Part shown: positions 1-11,157 of the stretch, in pieces | How positions within the stretch are numbered: the first letter of the stretch is position 1 | Layout: each line of letters opens with the position of its first letter | NCBI GenBank assembly: GCA_964017145.1 | Contig: OZ024844.1 | Coordinates: forward strand, 2,666,001-2,730,000 | Length of the DNA: 64,000 nucleotides | Origin: Agrocybe praecox | Taxonomy: Eukaryota > Basidiomycota > Agaricomycetes > Agaricales > Agrocybaceae | Direction of reading: 5' to 3' | The notes under the pieces: model-generated | Seen by the model: only the letters and a program-made list of their open reading frames with translations | Database searches by the model: none | What the model was told of the DNA's origin: nothing | Made by a program: the position numbers and the translations under genes

Positions 1-877
1 CTTACCCCGGAAGAAGTTATCAAGATGAATACGGACCGCGAGACATTGACAAGAAATTTGGAAGATCTCAAACAAAAGATCGCAGAAACACATAAAACCG
101 TCATGTCTTTGGAAGTAAAAGTCACTAACCGTGCCGCCGCAGTAGAAGAAGCTTTAGACACGTATACCAATGCGCTGTCTTCTCTGGGTCTTTACCCCAA
201 TCCCCCGGAACCATGGCAAGATGTAGATCTCACATTGGAGCTCAATTCAGCGTCATCGAATCCTCAACAACTTCTTATCGGACTCGATATACGAAAATCA
301 ATCAAACCAACTCTAAGCAGCATAGCAGAAGCCAAACGAGTGGAAAGGGCCACTCTTGAGGCAGAGTCTGTAAAAGTCAATAACGAGCTCGACCAATACA
401 CTACGGAGTGTAAAAACGTGGATTATGAACTGTGTGAATTGGAAAAGAAAGCTACCAGTCTCAATGAGCAAGCTGATGATTTACGAGATGTAGGCACATT
501 TTTCTCTTGCATTGCAACCAACAATTTTGACTGCGCTTTTAGGCGGCACAACAGGAGGCACAAGTCTCAAACGCGGAAGCTTCAAGACTGGAGCGCGACC
601 TGGCTCAAGCTAGGACAGCCGCGATTGCCAATGGACTCGGTGTTAAATCACATCTGCAAGCTCTGCAGTTCAGGTAACATTTCACATTAAGCCCTTATAC
701 GCCTTTAGCCTGATTATTCCTTTCTTGCGCAGCTACAAAGAGCAGTTGGAGAAGGTTTCGCGATTAAAAGAGGATACTGTGCGGGCGATCTTGAAGAACA
801 GTCAAGAAATTGCGCTATTCAAGCAAGAAGTTTCAAGACATTTACAAGAGTTACGCGAGTTTGCAGAAACGGAATAA
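1..877 (+). CDS. NDC80: Kinetochore protein NDC80/HEC1, C-terminal part (5' end outside window)
   Basis: The open frame runs from base 1 (L-T-P-E-E-V-I-K-M-N) with no start in the window, so only the C-terminal part of the protein is present. Three exons are seen: 1-489, 542-675 and 732-877, joined by introns of about 50-56 bp with GT/AG ends. The protein is almost entirely charged, heptad-like coiled coil. The opening segment (EEVIKMNTDRETLTRNLEDL) resembles the conserved 'RMN-x-ER-x-x-L' segment of the NDC80 rod. The family forms the outer-kinetochore NDC80 complex with NUF2, SPC24 and SPC25, and the C-terminal coil contacts SPC24/SPC25. The microtubule-binding calponin-homology head is not in the window. 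Another coiled-coil protein is possible, but the junction motif fits NDC80 best. Confidence 0.75.
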
Positions 878-2086
878 ATTATTTTCTATTGGTATTTTAA
901 TCTTTATACAGATTGTGTAAATTATTTGTTGATATAGGATCTCCATCCGAATAGTCCAACCCATCAGCCTCCGGAAGACATCTATTACCGTGTTAGGATG
1001 AGAGACGTGGCCGAAGTCGACATCCAAATTAGGACACTTATTGACCAAAAATACATTTCCGTCCCTGACCCGTTGGATCTAGGCGCATTGTTACGTACCC
1101 GACATAGCATTTTAACGACTCATTTCTCCACATATCTTCCAACGCGAACTGTGTGACCGACGACTCGACAGTCGACAGCGTTTCACCCGACGTACTACGA
1201 GTATCCTGTCCAACCTTTTCTCTCTTATTTTTTCGGCATCTCGTCGCGGCTATTATTGTGAGTGCATATCTGGACCGGTTCACGTCATTTCCCTTTCCCA
1301 GATAACCCAGAGATGTATTTACCCATCGGGGAACTTGACGCTGTCCATTGGCGCTATCTCCGTGTGCATTTTTTTCTATAGTGGGCGCTTCTAATCCTCA
1401 CCAGCCTTGCCATAGATTCGAATCCATGGATCGTTCTCAAGTTTCAATAATAGCTTTCCGAAACTATGGAGTCGGTACCTTCAACTACTTCTTAGTTAAT
1501 GCCATGCTCCTGTGGAACTACATTCGAAATTCATGAATTTCTCATGAGAACTGATCCCGTTTACTTGGGTTTCGATCCATGGAAGGAACGGTGAGTATCT
1601 TGGTGGGACCGTGATCCTTTACTGCCATTTTCTATTTATCACCGCCAGAAGTTCATTACGCACCAGAGGGTCGTACAGTGGGATACGGATGACGTGAAAC
1701 CAGATCATCCGTATCTTGCTAGCGTAAATGACATCTCGCTCCGTTAGCCTTGGAGATCTGCTATCGATATCAGTGCCGCTTTCCCATTCACTTACAACTC
1801 CCTGAAGCACGGGTTACAGTACATTATGCATTCGCATGGATCCGATATGCCGGAATGTCGGGATCGCAGAACCCGGGCAGCCAACCCAACGCCTGCGAGT
1901 TTGCTGCTCTCTGCAGTCTGTGCAATATCTCTTTTTGGAAGAACCTTCCTATGGGGATTCGTAGTACCCCTCCCTGGTTATGGCTGCGTATAAAAGCCCA
2001 CAATCCAAAACACCCGATTCCGTGCCCCTGCCTTTAGGACTTGCTTGTTTTCGTGATCCCTCCTAGAGTCGATCCTCTCTTCCCTG
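878..2086. other. Intergenic region, no gene recognised
   Basis: About 1.2 kb between the NDC80 stop and the next start. Only short frames without family resemblance or intron logic are present on either strand. The last 100 bp contain a TATA element and serve as the promoter of the following gene. Confidence 0.6.
1989..1995 (+). promoter_or_regulatory. TATA box of the TmpA-like gene
   Basis: TATAAAA lies about 92 bp upstream of the ATG at 2087, followed by a C/T-rich stretch typical of fungal transcription start regions. It supports the chosen start. Confidence 0.5.
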
Positions 2087-4343
2087 ATGTCCGACCAACT
2101 CAACGGAAACCCCATGCCCGTCGATCCGGAGAAGGGGACACTCGACCCTACTCCCGTTCAGCTATCTTACAACGACACCAAAAAACCCGTCGATGTTGTT
2201 GACCTAATTCCATCGTCGAAGGAGAAAGACTCTGCCGTGACTACCACTACCAAAGAAGTTGTCGTCGCCACGAAGCCAAAGCCTGCTGGAAAACCAAAGA
2301 AAAAGGTTTCAAAATGGGTACTGTGGAGACTTTGGTTCAACACATACAGGTAGGTATTTTACACTCACTTATAACTTATCATTCAACAAAATTTTCTTCG
2401 CCAGAAAATTCTTCACTTTCACCTTCGGAATCAACATGATCGGTCTTGCTCTTGCAGCTTCAGGACACTGGCCCTACGGAATGAAATATTCCGGCGCTAT
2501 CGTCGTTGCCAACTTCAACTTTGCTATCTTAATGCGCAATGAAGTTTTTGGACGTTTACTCTATCTCTTTGTTAATACTCTCTTTGCTAAAGTATGCTCT
2601 TATCATCCTCCGATCGTTTATTTATTTATTAATCAATTATTATAGTGGCCTCCTCTCTGGTTCCGATTGGGTTGCACTTCTGTTCTCCAGGTTTGTACAG
2701 AATATTTTTTTGTCGTTGTGTCGATCACTCATTGACGCTCGCATGTTTAACAGCATCTGGGAGGCATTCACAGTGGTTGTGCACTCTCTGGTGTCCTCTG
2801 GCTACTTTTCAAGGTCGTTAACAATTTCCGGAAACTCGATGTCACACACGATGCCGTCCTCGTTATGGGAGTGGTCACCAACATCGCAGTCATGGTCAGT
2901 GCTCTGAGCGCTTTCCCTTGGGTACGCAACACCCATCACAAGTAAGTCTTTTAAACTTAGCCGCAAGTATACGTGCTTATCCAGACCGAAAAGTGTTTTC
3001 GAACGTCATCATCGCTTCGTTGGTTGGCTCGGACTTATCTGCACCTGTGTGTATGCTCGTTTTGTAGGTGCCTTGCCACACTCATAAGTTATTTGCAGGG
3101 ACCTTCGTCATTCTTGGAGATACCTACGACCCCGTCACTCGCTCATGGAATCTCAACGGCGTTGCTCTCGTCCGTCATCAAGACTTTTGGTTTACTATGG
3201 GAATGACTGTCTTGTATGTGTTTGACTTTACAAACTGCCACCCGGAGAAGCTCACGCGCCAATAATAGCATTGCACTTCCTTGGTGCTTCGTCCGCGAAG
3301 TGCCTGTCGACATTGAACTGGTTAGTCGGACTCGAGTTTGACGCATGCCAAATATTAACGCCTTGCTACAGCCTTCGGCGAAGGTGGCTATCATTCGTTT
3401 CAAGCGTGGAATGCAACAAGGCCTCCTAGGAAGAATCAGCCGCTCGTCGATCATGGAATACCACGCTTTCGGTATTATTTCGTGAGTCTTTCGCGTTTTC
3501 CCATTGTTCGTGGACTCGGTTCTAAAAATTGTCACAGTGAAAGCAGACACGCCAAATATCACTATATGATTGCTGGTGTTCAAGGTATTACTCGCGTTCA
3601 AAACAAATTCTCCGGCATGCTGAATACGCATTAGGTGATTTCACAAAGAGCCTCGTCAACAACCCACCCAAGACTCTCTGGACCCGTGAGCTGAAGGTAT
3701 GAGTAAGCTAAATTCGTACGTACGCTCCAATCTCACATTTTACAGTTTGCTGGAGTCTCCAACACATCAACACTCTACAAGCGTGGTATCCGCATTTGCA
3801 CTGGAACGGGTATAGGAGCTGCGCTTTCCACGTGCCTCCAGTCACCATATTGGTGAGTATTTTCCTTTTACTTCTTGAGATCGAGGCTTAATACGCTCCC
3901 AGGTACCTGATATGGATCGGTAAGCATCTCGAAGAAGGAGCATCGTGGGTGAAATGTTGCTAATTTGATAATCCGCAGGTTCTGAACAAGAAAAGACCTT
4001 CGGTCCCACTATCAGTGGATTAATCCACAAACACATCGGTCCCGAGCGTCTGCTTCTCTGGGACAGTAAAGCGAGAGGGGGTCGTCCAGATTCTATGAAG
4101 ATTTTGAAGGAAGCCTACACATACTGGGACGCCGAAGGTAAATGATTTACTGGAGTTGCAGTATCGCAGTTGTTTACTGATTTCCTTATCACTAGTCGTC
4201 TTCATCACATCAAATTATATCGGTAACTCGGAAATCATGCAAGGGTGCAAGGAGGCGGGCATCCCTTGCTTCGGAACATTGTGGGATTTCGTGAGTAACG
4301 TTCTATTTTTTGGTCTCAGTGTATCTAACGGCTGCTTTAGTGA
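2087..4343 (+). CDS. TmpA-like integral membrane protein (ferric-reductase-like)
   Basis: Assembles into about 15 exons giving roughly 503 residues. All junctions keep frame, and the stop TGA is created directly after the last acceptor at 4341. The first 75 residues are hydrophilic with a Lys/Pro-rich patch. Several hydrophobic membrane segments follow (around FFTFTFGINMIGLALAA, and in exons 4-6). A soluble C-terminal half carries conserved-looking stretches such as EYHAFGII, HAKYHYMIAGVQGDF and the terminal EAGIPCFGTLWDF. From memory these match fungal TmpA-type proteins, whose ferric-reductase/flavoprotein-like fold also occurs as the C-terminal part of some NRPS-like enzymes. TmpA in Aspergillus is a membrane protein affecting conidiation. 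Here it stands alone, with no adenylation domain. The biochemical activity is unknown, and family membership is inferred from motif memory only. Confidence 0.6.
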
Positions 4344-4876
4344 ATTGCCTGTACACAATACTTTCTGGACTATACCTTTGCATATTTAATCAGTCGTGTG
4401 ATGGAGGCGACTCACTTTGGAAATAGATCTTCTCGCATATATATATATCATACAATTGACCTTGGGGTGCCACACTGTATCAATAGCCACGCGCAGTGCC
4501 GAAATTATTTCAGCCAATGTTCTTAATATTTTTTTTTCAATCGATGATTTGCTACCGGGACTACGAGGAATATTTGGCGCAAGGGAACTGGTAACAATCC
4601 AAATACGAAGCATGGGAATGAAACAAAAAGGTTTACTTACTGCTCCGTCAGCTGCAGATGGGCGGAAACGGAGGGAGGGAAAGCGCTGACGAATTCTTGA
4701 GGACAACCGGCCGCCAATGTATTCTGCAACGAATGCGAATACTGCGATCAACGATTACAGCTGTAAGGAACTTGAATGACGGTTAACGAGGCCGATGGAG
4801 CGCCCCTGAAAGTATAAACGGAATCATATTTCAGCCTATACCCCAGACTAATGGTACACTACTAGTTCACGAGCTC
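4344..4876. other. Intergenic, convergent 3' regions
   Basis: This 533 bp spacer lies between the stop of the TmpA-like gene and the stop of the ERI1-like gene on the other strand. It contains an AT-rich run (around 4437-4450). The open frames present on both strands show no recognisable product. Confidence 0.5.
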
Positions 4877-6279
4877 TCAAGGAATACAATCCTCCAAAAT
4901 TTGGCCATGTTTTCCCATCCAACTCCATCTCCTGCCCGGATATATTGTTGTATTCGGTGTTAAACGAATACCTCGTCTTGCAAGCTCGGTGACAATCTTA
5001 GCAATGTTACGGGTATCCTGTGTGAGGCAAATAACCGAGTCAGTTTTTCCCACTACGATGTCATGGATGAATACAGAGAAACCGGAGGTTTTGACTGACG
5101 TCGATGCCACTATGCTGTCGACCCTCGAAAGCCGGGAGATCAAGTATTTTTAGCTGGGCAGATATATTCAACGAAGGCCACCGTACACCATTGGTTATCT
5201 ACGCCATGTATCAGACTCCATGTACTGACGGGATATTTTATCGCTGGCAATGTCATACCTTTGGTGTTGGAGACAACTGTCGAACGGTTAAGCGTACGTC
5301 GAGCACATCACCTTTAATCCACGTGGGCATTTCGACCTAGATTAAGACGAAAGAAATGGAGATGGTAGAGATTGGAACATGCTATATTTTCCTTTACTTA
5401 CCTGAGAAATGAAGCACTGTTTTACGAAGAAATCACGAATATCCCATGGGCCATCACTGCACCAGCAGAATCGCTTTAGGCGTTTCTTGGTGCCTTCTTC
5501 TATCAGACCATTTTTCACGAAGAATGCTTCGAGATTAGCCAGGACTTCTGAGAAGTGTGGGGCAGTATCCACTTGCTCCTGGGGAACGTTAATATTCTAA
5601 GTATAGAGATATGAATGGCTGGGTACAGACCTGGGTGATACCTGTCAATTCTGTACAAAAGTCTGATAGTGTCGGTCTCCAAGTTGGCTTGACGAATGAC
5701 CGGAATTCGGCCAAAACCTCGAGAGTATCAGCTTGCCCGTCTTCCTGTCTATCCGTCCAGTGAAGCACAGATACCGGAAACTCCTAATAAAAAATAGCAA
5801 GCTTAGGCGTGTTGGATATTTGCGGTCTTATGAGGAATTCGACGTACGATGATTTCATTGGGGTAATTGAAGTCGGAACCCAGTTTACATGTACCTTCAA
5901 GGTCGAGGACAAGGAAGAACTCATAAGGTTGTTTTGTCTTCTCGATACGGAGAACCGCCAACTCAGTCGTCTTTACGACAGGTTTCTTAGCTTTTACACG
6001 GCGGGCATTTTTATTGTAACGCATGTTCTTCTTGGAAGGCGACAATGGTAGTACAGGTTGCTCGACGGGGGATTGGCGTCGGTTCAGAAGGATGGAATTG
6101 CCTTGAATATTGGATGTCTGAGATTCGCTCTCTGCTTTGTCCTGAGATGCAATACGTTTATAAAAAAAGCGTATAATGCACACTGAAATCATAAGTAGCA
6201 TGCAAGCTATCCAATAATCCGTAAAGACGTTCCCTGGGGTATAAGACGTAGAGAAGTATCCCAGCCAGCCCCAAGGCAT
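4877..6279 (-). CDS. ERI1-type 3'-5' exonuclease with N-terminal transmembrane segment
   Basis: Six exons (6279-5848, 5783-5631, 5578-5402, 5336-5259, 5153-5100, 5017-4877), all in phase, give 344 residues. The nuclease domain starts with FFLVLDLEGTC (ExoI, D-x-E). It continues through CWCSDGPWDIRDF (ExoII Asp) and ends with HSGIDDTRNIAKIV (ExoIII, His and Asp). This is the DEDDh pattern of the ERI1/ERI2/ERI3 exoribonuclease group, which trims histone mRNA, 5.8S rRNA or small RNAs. The start is the first ATG of the frame. About 20 residues later comes a hydrophobic stretch (YWIACMLLMISVCIIRFF) followed by basic residues, then a Ser/Gln/Pro-rich linker to the nuclease domain at about residue 120. 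No SAP domain is seen. A membrane anchor on this family is unusual, and the true 5' end should be confirmed. Substrate unknown. Confidence 0.85.
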
Positions 6280-6501
6280 CCTCTGAGCAATATGCTAGCT
6301 CCTCTGGCAAACTGGACGACGGTGAGATGGGCGGAGCAGGGCAAAAATTCAAGGAGACACTACATTTCGGCTGCCGTAAAGATCATCATAAGTAATTTAA
6401 GCAGCACGTGACCCTACAATACATATTTACTTTTTTGCGCTCGCTTAGCGCTAAGCCTCGCTTCTCTTTGCGACAAGGTATCCAACGGAAACCCCTCTTC
6501 A
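6280..6501. promoter_or_regulatory. Bidirectional promoter: ERI1-like / CMS1
   Basis: 222 bp separate the two opposite start codons, so both genes must share this control region. No TATA box is obvious. Confidence 0.5.
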
Positions 6502-7646
6502 ATGTCCAAAATCATGAAACACGGCGGCGACGACCTTGAAGACGATTTTGTCCTCGACGATACAGTTGCGCTGTCTGGAGGCGAAGAAAGCGAATCCATA
6601 GCTCACCTGGATGATGAAGATGTCTTTGTAGAAGCAGGAGACGACGAGGGCGGCCCTGGAGGCTCAGAAGAGGATGTAGACGAGGCAGAAGGATCAAAGA
6701 TTGACGATGCAGCTGCGTCAAAGAAGCGGAAGAGGCGAGAAAAGGAAAAAGAGCGCAAAGTGCACCATTTATCTTGCTTGCTAAGCTGGTCACTGTTATT
6801 AATACTCTCAAGCAGAAACGTAAAATAGCAGAGGCAGTTGAAAAACCAGAGGGCCTTTTATCTGCACAATCTCCTACCCAACTTTCAAATTATCTTGCTT
6901 CTATGCAGGCCAAAAGTTTTCCAAAACTATCTGCTCTCGAACTGGAGGACCTTCGGATACCAGGTACGTCCTACGCTTTACGATGCGACTAGTTCAATCT
7001 CAAATTAACATAAGACAGAGACATCGATTATCGATACGACCTCATGGACAACTGCGAGGACACTGGACGAACTAGTTGAATTTATTACAACAGGTACGAC
7101 GATCTCATGCCCTCTGACGCATTCTAACATTCCTGTCCAGTTCTTCCTAGTCTCCGGCTTCGCCTTGCGCAAAAGTCAAAGGCAAACGGCGCCCCCACTT
7201 TGATATATGTGGCTGGTGCGGCTTTACGAGTCGCCGACGTGACCCGAGTGTTAAAAAACAACAAGCTCCAAGGCGAAAAGGGTGGAGATGTCGCGAAGTT
7301 ATTTGCCAAACACTTCAAGCTCGCACAGCACGTCACGTATCTCAAAAGAACCAAGATCGGTGCTGCTGCTGGGACACCGGGTAGGCTAGGAAAGCTACTT
7401 GGCGAGACAGGTATGACAACCGCAGTGCATTATTCGCCACAGAGAATTTAATTTCCACCTTTCTTAGACGCACTGAGCGTCTCTGCTCTGTCCCACATCA
7501 TCCTTGACATCACATTCAAAGACTCAAAGAACCGGAGTCTGCTGGATATTCCGGAAACAAGGGACGAAGTATTCCAAACATTCCTGAACAATGAACATGT
7601 GCTGAAGGGCATCAAAGAGGGAAAGATCCAAGTAGTCCTGTTTTAA
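6502..7646 (+). CDS. CMS1: CMS1-like U3-containing 90S pre-ribosome subunit
   Basis: Five exons (6502-6759, 6816-6963, 7019-7093, 7141-7410, 7468-7646) give 309 residues. The N-terminal 85 residues are very acidic (runs of D, E and G) and end in a Lys/Arg block ([14 protein letters not shown]), typical of nucleolar proteins. The body contains [19 protein letters not shown] and [10 protein letters not shown], which match the CMS1/CMSS1 family. CMS1 is related in fold to the RecA-like half of DEAD-box proteins and belongs to the 90S/SSU processome in rRNA maturation. The first intron uses a weak donor (GTGCAC). The frame is preserved at every junction. It is divergent from the ERI1-like gene. 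Confidence 0.85.
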
Positions 7647-7701
7647 GCATTATATATAATGAGGGAATAAAATACAATTGCGAATGCACGTCGGTGTACT
7701 T

Positions 7702-8183
7702 TTAGAAACCCTTTGGATTGGTTCTGAGAGTCAACTGTTTGGATGGTCAGTGGAAATATAACACTGTATAGGGACACTCGGCGCACCCTTGTCCATTTGG
7801 GAACCTTATGAATACCCTTTCGGTACCCTTTGGAGGTGGCACTGAAAACTGTATATTTATCACGAGCAGGCATTTCGTGTTCTTTTGGCAATTCCAAAGC
7901 GCGAACCTATCCACGAATTTTGTAAGAATTTTACATGCACAGCGGTAATATAGGAAGGGACCCACCAATGCGCCACAAGTTATACCACTAGCTCTGACCG
8001 CCTCGATAACAGCGTCCACTTTCTTTAGCCTGGAACGGGCGTTTGCTTTTCGCGTCACTGACAATTTCCATGGGGTTTTCCTGACAGAAGATAAGTCTTG
8101 CGATGATTCATAAGATGTTCGTGGTTTACACACCAGAGGAGACCCCCGAGGTTCACATTTGTGGGCCTAAACGCACCGAACAT
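7702..8183 (-). CDS. MRPL31: Mitochondrial large-ribosomal-subunit protein MRPL31 (mL60)
   Basis: Four exons (8183-8134, 8080-7966, 7906-7787, 7734-7702) make a 105-residue basic protein beginning [18 protein letters not shown] and ending [10 protein letters not shown]. The core ([20 protein letters not shown], then [17 protein letters not shown]) is the signature of fungal mitochondrial L31/mL60. The length agrees with the small fungal family. It is imported into mitochondria and assembled into the 54S subunit. It is divergent from SF3A1 with only 137 bp between starts. None of the frames alone shows the whole protein, because every exon is short. Confidence 0.9.
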
Positions 8184-8320
8184 GGAGGCAGAGGAGGATA
8201 AGTAGAAACCGAGAAAGAAACACGGATGATAGAAAATGGACCGTGGGAAGAAAGACTTGTGACAGAAATGTGTGCCAGTTTCACTGGAATTCACTGTACC
8301 AAACCTTCTTACTGACGATC
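8184..8320. promoter_or_regulatory. Bidirectional promoter: MRPL31 / SF3A1
   Basis: Only 137 bp lie between the two opposed ATGs. No TATA or CCAAT box is evident. The region is purine-rich on the plus strand. Confidence 0.5.
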
Positions 8321-10967
8321 ATGGAAGGCCCTGTCACGAATGGACATGCCGACACGAACGAAGATTACAGCATGGAGAACTCCACTGGTTCTGGCTCAAA
8401 CTTGAGATTTAGCAGTGGTCTCATTCTCCCTCCGCCTGAAATAAAGGGTGAGGTTTTCCATGAAAGAATCATAAATTGTTGCTCAACTTTCCAATTTTAT
8501 AGTTGTAATTGACAGGACAGCGCTTTACGTCGCTCGCTCTGCCAATCCACCTCAGTTTGAAGAGAGGGTTCGAGAAGGACAACGTTCAGACCCAAAATTC
8601 TCATTCCTCAATCCAGTCGACCCATATCATGCTTATTACCGCCACAGAATGGACAAAGTTGCGCAGGGTGAATTGGAGGAAGAGGGCACACAAAAGGATA
8701 AAGAAGCCGAGGTAACGAAGTCCAAAGAACCTGTTGATATCGGAGTCGAACCTCCTCCTGCAGAGTTCATCCTGGATCTACCTAACATCAGTCCAATTGA
8801 CCTGTACGTCGCGTCTATGCTCGTTATCTTCGGACCCGACCTGACTGTCTGTCTCTACCAGGGACATTATGAAACTTACAGCTCTGTTTACTGCACGTCG
8901 AGGACGTAGCTTTTTGGCCAATCTCTCGGCTCGTGAAGGACGCAACTACCAGTTCGATTTCTTGCGCCCAACCCATTCTCTATTCGGTTATTTCAATCGT
9001 TTAGTAGAGCAGTATACCAAAGTCATTCAACCCAGTAAAGAAATCCTGGAACAACTACAGGAACGATCTCAAGAAGATTCCCGGTGGAAAACTCTTGAAG
9101 ATGCACGTAAGCACGCGAAATGGGAGAAGAATAGGCGGGAAAAGGAGCAACGTAGACAGGACGATCAGGAGGCTGAGAAAAGTGCATATCTCTATTTCTT
9201 CTATATCCATTTTCATCCTGACAATGTTGCAATGAATAGAGGCCTTTGCCGAAATAGATTGGCACGACTACGCCATCGTTCAAACCATCGAATTCACTGC
9301 AGTCGATGCCAATTCCGAGCTTCCTCCTCCAATGAGTGTACAAGAGGTGGAGAACATGACACTGGCTCAGAAACGCATGGCAGCCATGATCATGGAGACT
9401 ACTGCCGATGATGTTGAAGCTCATCGTGCCAAACAAGCGGCTGCAGAAGCAGAAGCAGCAGCAGCTGTTGGAAATGCTGGTGGTGCTAATTATGAAGACG
9501 ACGCAGAGATGGAACAGAGTGACGACGAAGAAGAGGCAGCTGCCAGACAGAAAAAGGAACAAGACGCAATTCAAAAGGCTATTGCTCAGGCTCAAGGCAT
9601 GCAGTCTGCCGCCATGAATCCTTCGGGCCCCATCAAGATCAGAACAGACTATGTTCCAAGTCGTAAGTTCTCTAGCAATTTTTCTTGCGTAGTAAGCTTA
9701 ATTCCTTTCAGTGGGAGACAAGAAGAAGAACAAGGTCACAATGACAACTTGTTCCATTTGTCACCAACAAATACCTATCGACGAGTTGCAGGAGCATATG
9801 CGTATTGAATTACTCGATCCTAAATGGAAAGAACAGCGCGATGCTCTCGAAGCGCGCAAAGCTCAGGCTTCAGAGCTTCAAAGGGGCGCAAATGTCGTCG
9901 CTTCACTGCAAGGACTTGCCAGAACTCGTGTCGATATCTTCGGAACAGAGACGGACGAGGAGCGGAGGAAGCGCGAGGAGGCAGCCGAAAGAGAGAGACG
10001 GAAAGAAAAAGAAAAGGACGTCTGGGATGGACACACTGCCAGCAAGGCAAACACCTTGGACAAATTCTCGAAGTTTGTCAACACGGACGAGCAAATTGCT
10101 GCTATTCATCGTGCAAAGGGTCTTGGACCGTGAGTCATTTCCGGTATCAAATTTTGATTCTTAGTGATATTCATAAACCATCTTTACAGACAAGAAACCA
10201 ATGCTATCGGTCCTGGAATTGGTCCCGCAGCTGTACCGCCTCCGTTGACCACACTCCCGCCAGCCCCCGCCTCTCTTCCCGCCCCTCCAACAGGCGCGTA
10301 CTCTGCTGCAACAATTTCATCTGGACCTCAGCCTGCCTCCATGTACAGCGCACAACCACCTGTCATGCTACCCCCATTGCATTACCAAGGCATGGAGGCC
10401 CCTCAAACATTTGGTTACCAGCCCGCTCCACCCGGTATGCACCAATCGCGTATGGATGCGCTCGCAGCGGCAAACAGTGTGATCCAAAGTGCACAAGCAG
10501 GAATGGTTCGCTCCGCAGATGAGATGGAAAATGGCTCACCCGACAATCTGCCTCCAGCCAAGAGGCAGAAAGTGGCCAAATTGCCTGGGGGTGCTCTTTA
10601 TTCAGAGGAGGATTGGATTTCCTTACATCCTGTCAGTGATTCTGGATTTTTATGTGCATCATGTTTTGACTTATTAACTTTTTTTCAGCATCCCATATCC
10701 CTTCAAATCCAAATGCCTACTGATTCAACCAAGGCAGAGTGGAAACTTCAAGGTCAAATTGTTACTATACCAGATCTACCTCTCACTCTTCTCGTTTCCA
10801 CTCTACGAGACCGCATTCTACAATATACAGGAAGTACAGTGCCGGCTTCTCGAATCCGGTTGTCGTATATGGGCAAAATGTTGACGAATTCGACATCTAT
10901 TGCTTCTTCTAACTTGGAGGATGAGGACGTGCTCGTCTTCAGCGTCCGCGACCCTAAGAAAAAGTAG
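8321..10967 (+). CDS. SF3A1: Splicing factor 3A subunit 1 (SF3A1/PRP21)
   Basis: Seven exons (8321-8447, 8503-8803, 8862-9181, 9240-9662, 9712-10129, 10190-10631, 10689-10967) give 769 residues. Domain order matches the family. SURP1 is at about residues 45-100 (ALYVARSANPPQFEERVREG, ending DPYHAYYRHRM). SURP2 is at about 145-200 (LTALFTARRGRSFLANLSA). Next comes a charged helical region with IDWHDYAIVQTIEF, then the PRP21 region (CSICHQQIPIDELQEHMRIE). A Pro-rich linker leads to a C-terminal ubiquitin-like domain ending VRDPKKK. It is a core part of the U2 snRNP SF3a complex with SF3A2 and SF3A3, needed for branch-point recognition. An in-frame upstream ATG at 8243 is less likely because it would overrun the short bidirectional promoter. 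Confidence 0.95.
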
Positions 10968-11157
10968 TTTTACACATTGTATTTATTTTGTTGTATTTCC
11001 ATGGTTACCGCTTCAATTTGTTTCAAAGTCAAGGCTTTTCAAACTTGTTGACCTGCAAACAGATGCGATAAATACATATACAGTATAACAGGACATCCAT
11101 CATAAATGAAAGGTACAAACTCTCCGCCTAACAGCAGTGGCTGTCTACTGCAATCAA

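Noticed and set aside
1405..1425. GATTCGAATCC resembling a tRNA B box
   Set aside because: No A box or cloverleaf could be placed around it at proper spacing.
9023..9595. 190-codon antisense frame in SF3A1
   Set aside because: Cys/Phe/Ser-rich frame opposite an Ala/Glu-rich exon; a composition artefact.
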